Assembly: GCA_948474755.1 (NCBI GenBank) | Contig: CAOLHI010000733.1 | Location: 186,001-250,000, forward strand | DNA from: Ctenosaura bakeri | Lineage: Eukaryota; Chordata; Lepidosauria; Squamata; Iguanidae | Direction: 5' to 3' | DNA length: 64,000 bases | Shown here: piece by piece, positions 63,098-64,000 of the stretch | Layout of the letters: each line of letters begins with the position of its first letter | Numbering within the stretch: the stretch's first letter is position 1 | Program-made: the position numbers and the translations under genes | The notes under the pieces: generated by a model | Told to the model about the DNA's origin: nothing | What the model saw: only the letters and a program-made list of their open reading frames with translations | The model's database searches: none

Positions 63098-64000
63098 GTA
63101 AGGTGGAGGGAAAGAAACATAGCATGAGTTAGTTCCATAATAACGGAGGGGAGGTATCTGGTCTAGTCAACCTTCATGATGGCCTTAGAATATGGGGAAC
63201 TGTTTTGGCTAAAACTGGGCAGAATCCAGATTCATGGATTCCATGAAAGGTTTGCTCTTGCCATCATTCAAGCACTACTAAAGGGAAGGGATTTAACAAA
63301 GTGGGGAAAAAATGATAAAGTGCAAAATGTGTATCGGCTGCAGAGAGGAGGATATGAGTTTTGATCACGCACTTGATCATTTTGTGACATTCCAGAAAGT
63401 TAGCTCTGTTAGTCTGGTTTGGGGGGAAAAAATGATGTTCTTTTTCCTGACAAGATTTATTGTGATATCCCCCACCTCCACAGCAATGTTTTACTCAAGC
63501 CACAACATGCAATTGCTAAATTCATGAACCCAAAAGTTACTTTGGAAGTCATTTTAATCTGCAGTTTGCTGATACCATGTGATTTCCTAGAACTGGATGG
63601 ATCACGCAGTCCTTCCCTGGTAAGCAGCTTATCGTTGTTGTGGTGCATGTTATCAGTCCATCACAAGATGACTCTCTAAAATATTCTGCCCAGCTCTTCA
63701 AATTAGGAGCTGATTTTCAACTTGGTTGAATGTTAAAGATGACCGCCTTGCTACATTCAGGTTGTGGTAAGTGGTCAATTGCCTTTTTATATTCAAATAT
63801 GTTGTTGTTGTTGGGGTCTTACATCTTTGTAAGCAGACCTACATCTGCAGATATTAGAATTGTGTGGTTGCGTAACATCTATATCCAGTAGAGGGCTGCT
63901 GTTCCATTACTATGTAACAGAGCCAACAAAGTGCCCAATGCACATCAGTGCTTGATGTACAATGGGACTGATCTGCATCAGCTTACCAATCCCAGCTCTG
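63098..64000. other. Gene-free end of window
   Basis: No sequence resembling the exon 2 start (ACCCRAAGAGCCAACCGC) is present. A GTTGTTGTTGTTGGGG run lies near 63800. Nothing else recognised. Confidence 0.4.

Overview
The window is vertebrate nuclear DNA from a squamate reptile, most likely a lizard. The best single clue is an element at 26321-26545 with the body and tail of a Sauria SINE, a family known from squamates. The mixture of CR1, L2 and L1 LINE fragments, tRNA-derived SINEs with ACAACA tails, Tigger/mariner, hAT-like and Harbinger-like DNA elements, and solo LTRs fits the same group. No bacterial-style operons, rRNA genes or CRISPR arrays are present.

The only genes I can support are four small two-exon genes in a head-to-tail array on the + strand, plus a fifth broken copy. 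All belong to the CD225/dispanin (IFITM-like) superfamily. Copy A joins 14140-14442 and 15646-15819 (158 aa). Copy B joins 20562-20909 and 24302-24439 (161 aa). Copy C joins 33636-33971 and 40039-40212 (169 aa). Copy D joins 49242-49559 and 52167-52340 (163 aa). Copy E is a pseudogene relic of exon 1 at 62781-63097. Each intact copy encodes a proline/tyrosine-rich N-terminal tail with a PPxY motif, a first hydrophobic segment with clustered cysteines, and, in exon 2, a basic cytoplasmic loop followed by a second transmembrane helix. The intron always falls at the same phase-0 position just after the first hydrophobic segment. Exon 2 is 174 nt in A, C and D but 138 nt in B.

Layout: 1-13.0 kb is repeat-rich flank with three solo LTRs of one family (3638, 7509 and 10385, the last nested in a Tigger element) and a relic block (6430-6985) that matches DNA upstream of copy A. 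13.0-16.1 kb holds copy A and an exact 87-bp direct repeat around its exon 2. 17.5-18.5 kb is a fourth, older LTR. 20-24.5 kb is copy B. 24.5-33 kb is intergenic, with SINEs, a GC-rich Harbinger-like element and a CR1 LINE. 33-40.3 kb is copy C with a 6-kb intron full of repeats. 40.3-48.8 kb is intergenic. 48.8-52.4 kb is copy D. 52.4-60 kb is a dense nest of CR1, L2 and small palindromic DNA elements, including a roughly 1-kb inverted duplication (56681-57734). 60.4-63.1 kb carries the flanking block and the pseudogene E.

The array looks like a lineage-expanded family made by repeated tandem duplication, with one decayed member, one divergent member (B), and duplicated non-coding blocks that trace the duplication units. 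Function (membrane remodelling or trafficking, possibly innate immunity as in IFITMs) is inferred from family membership only.
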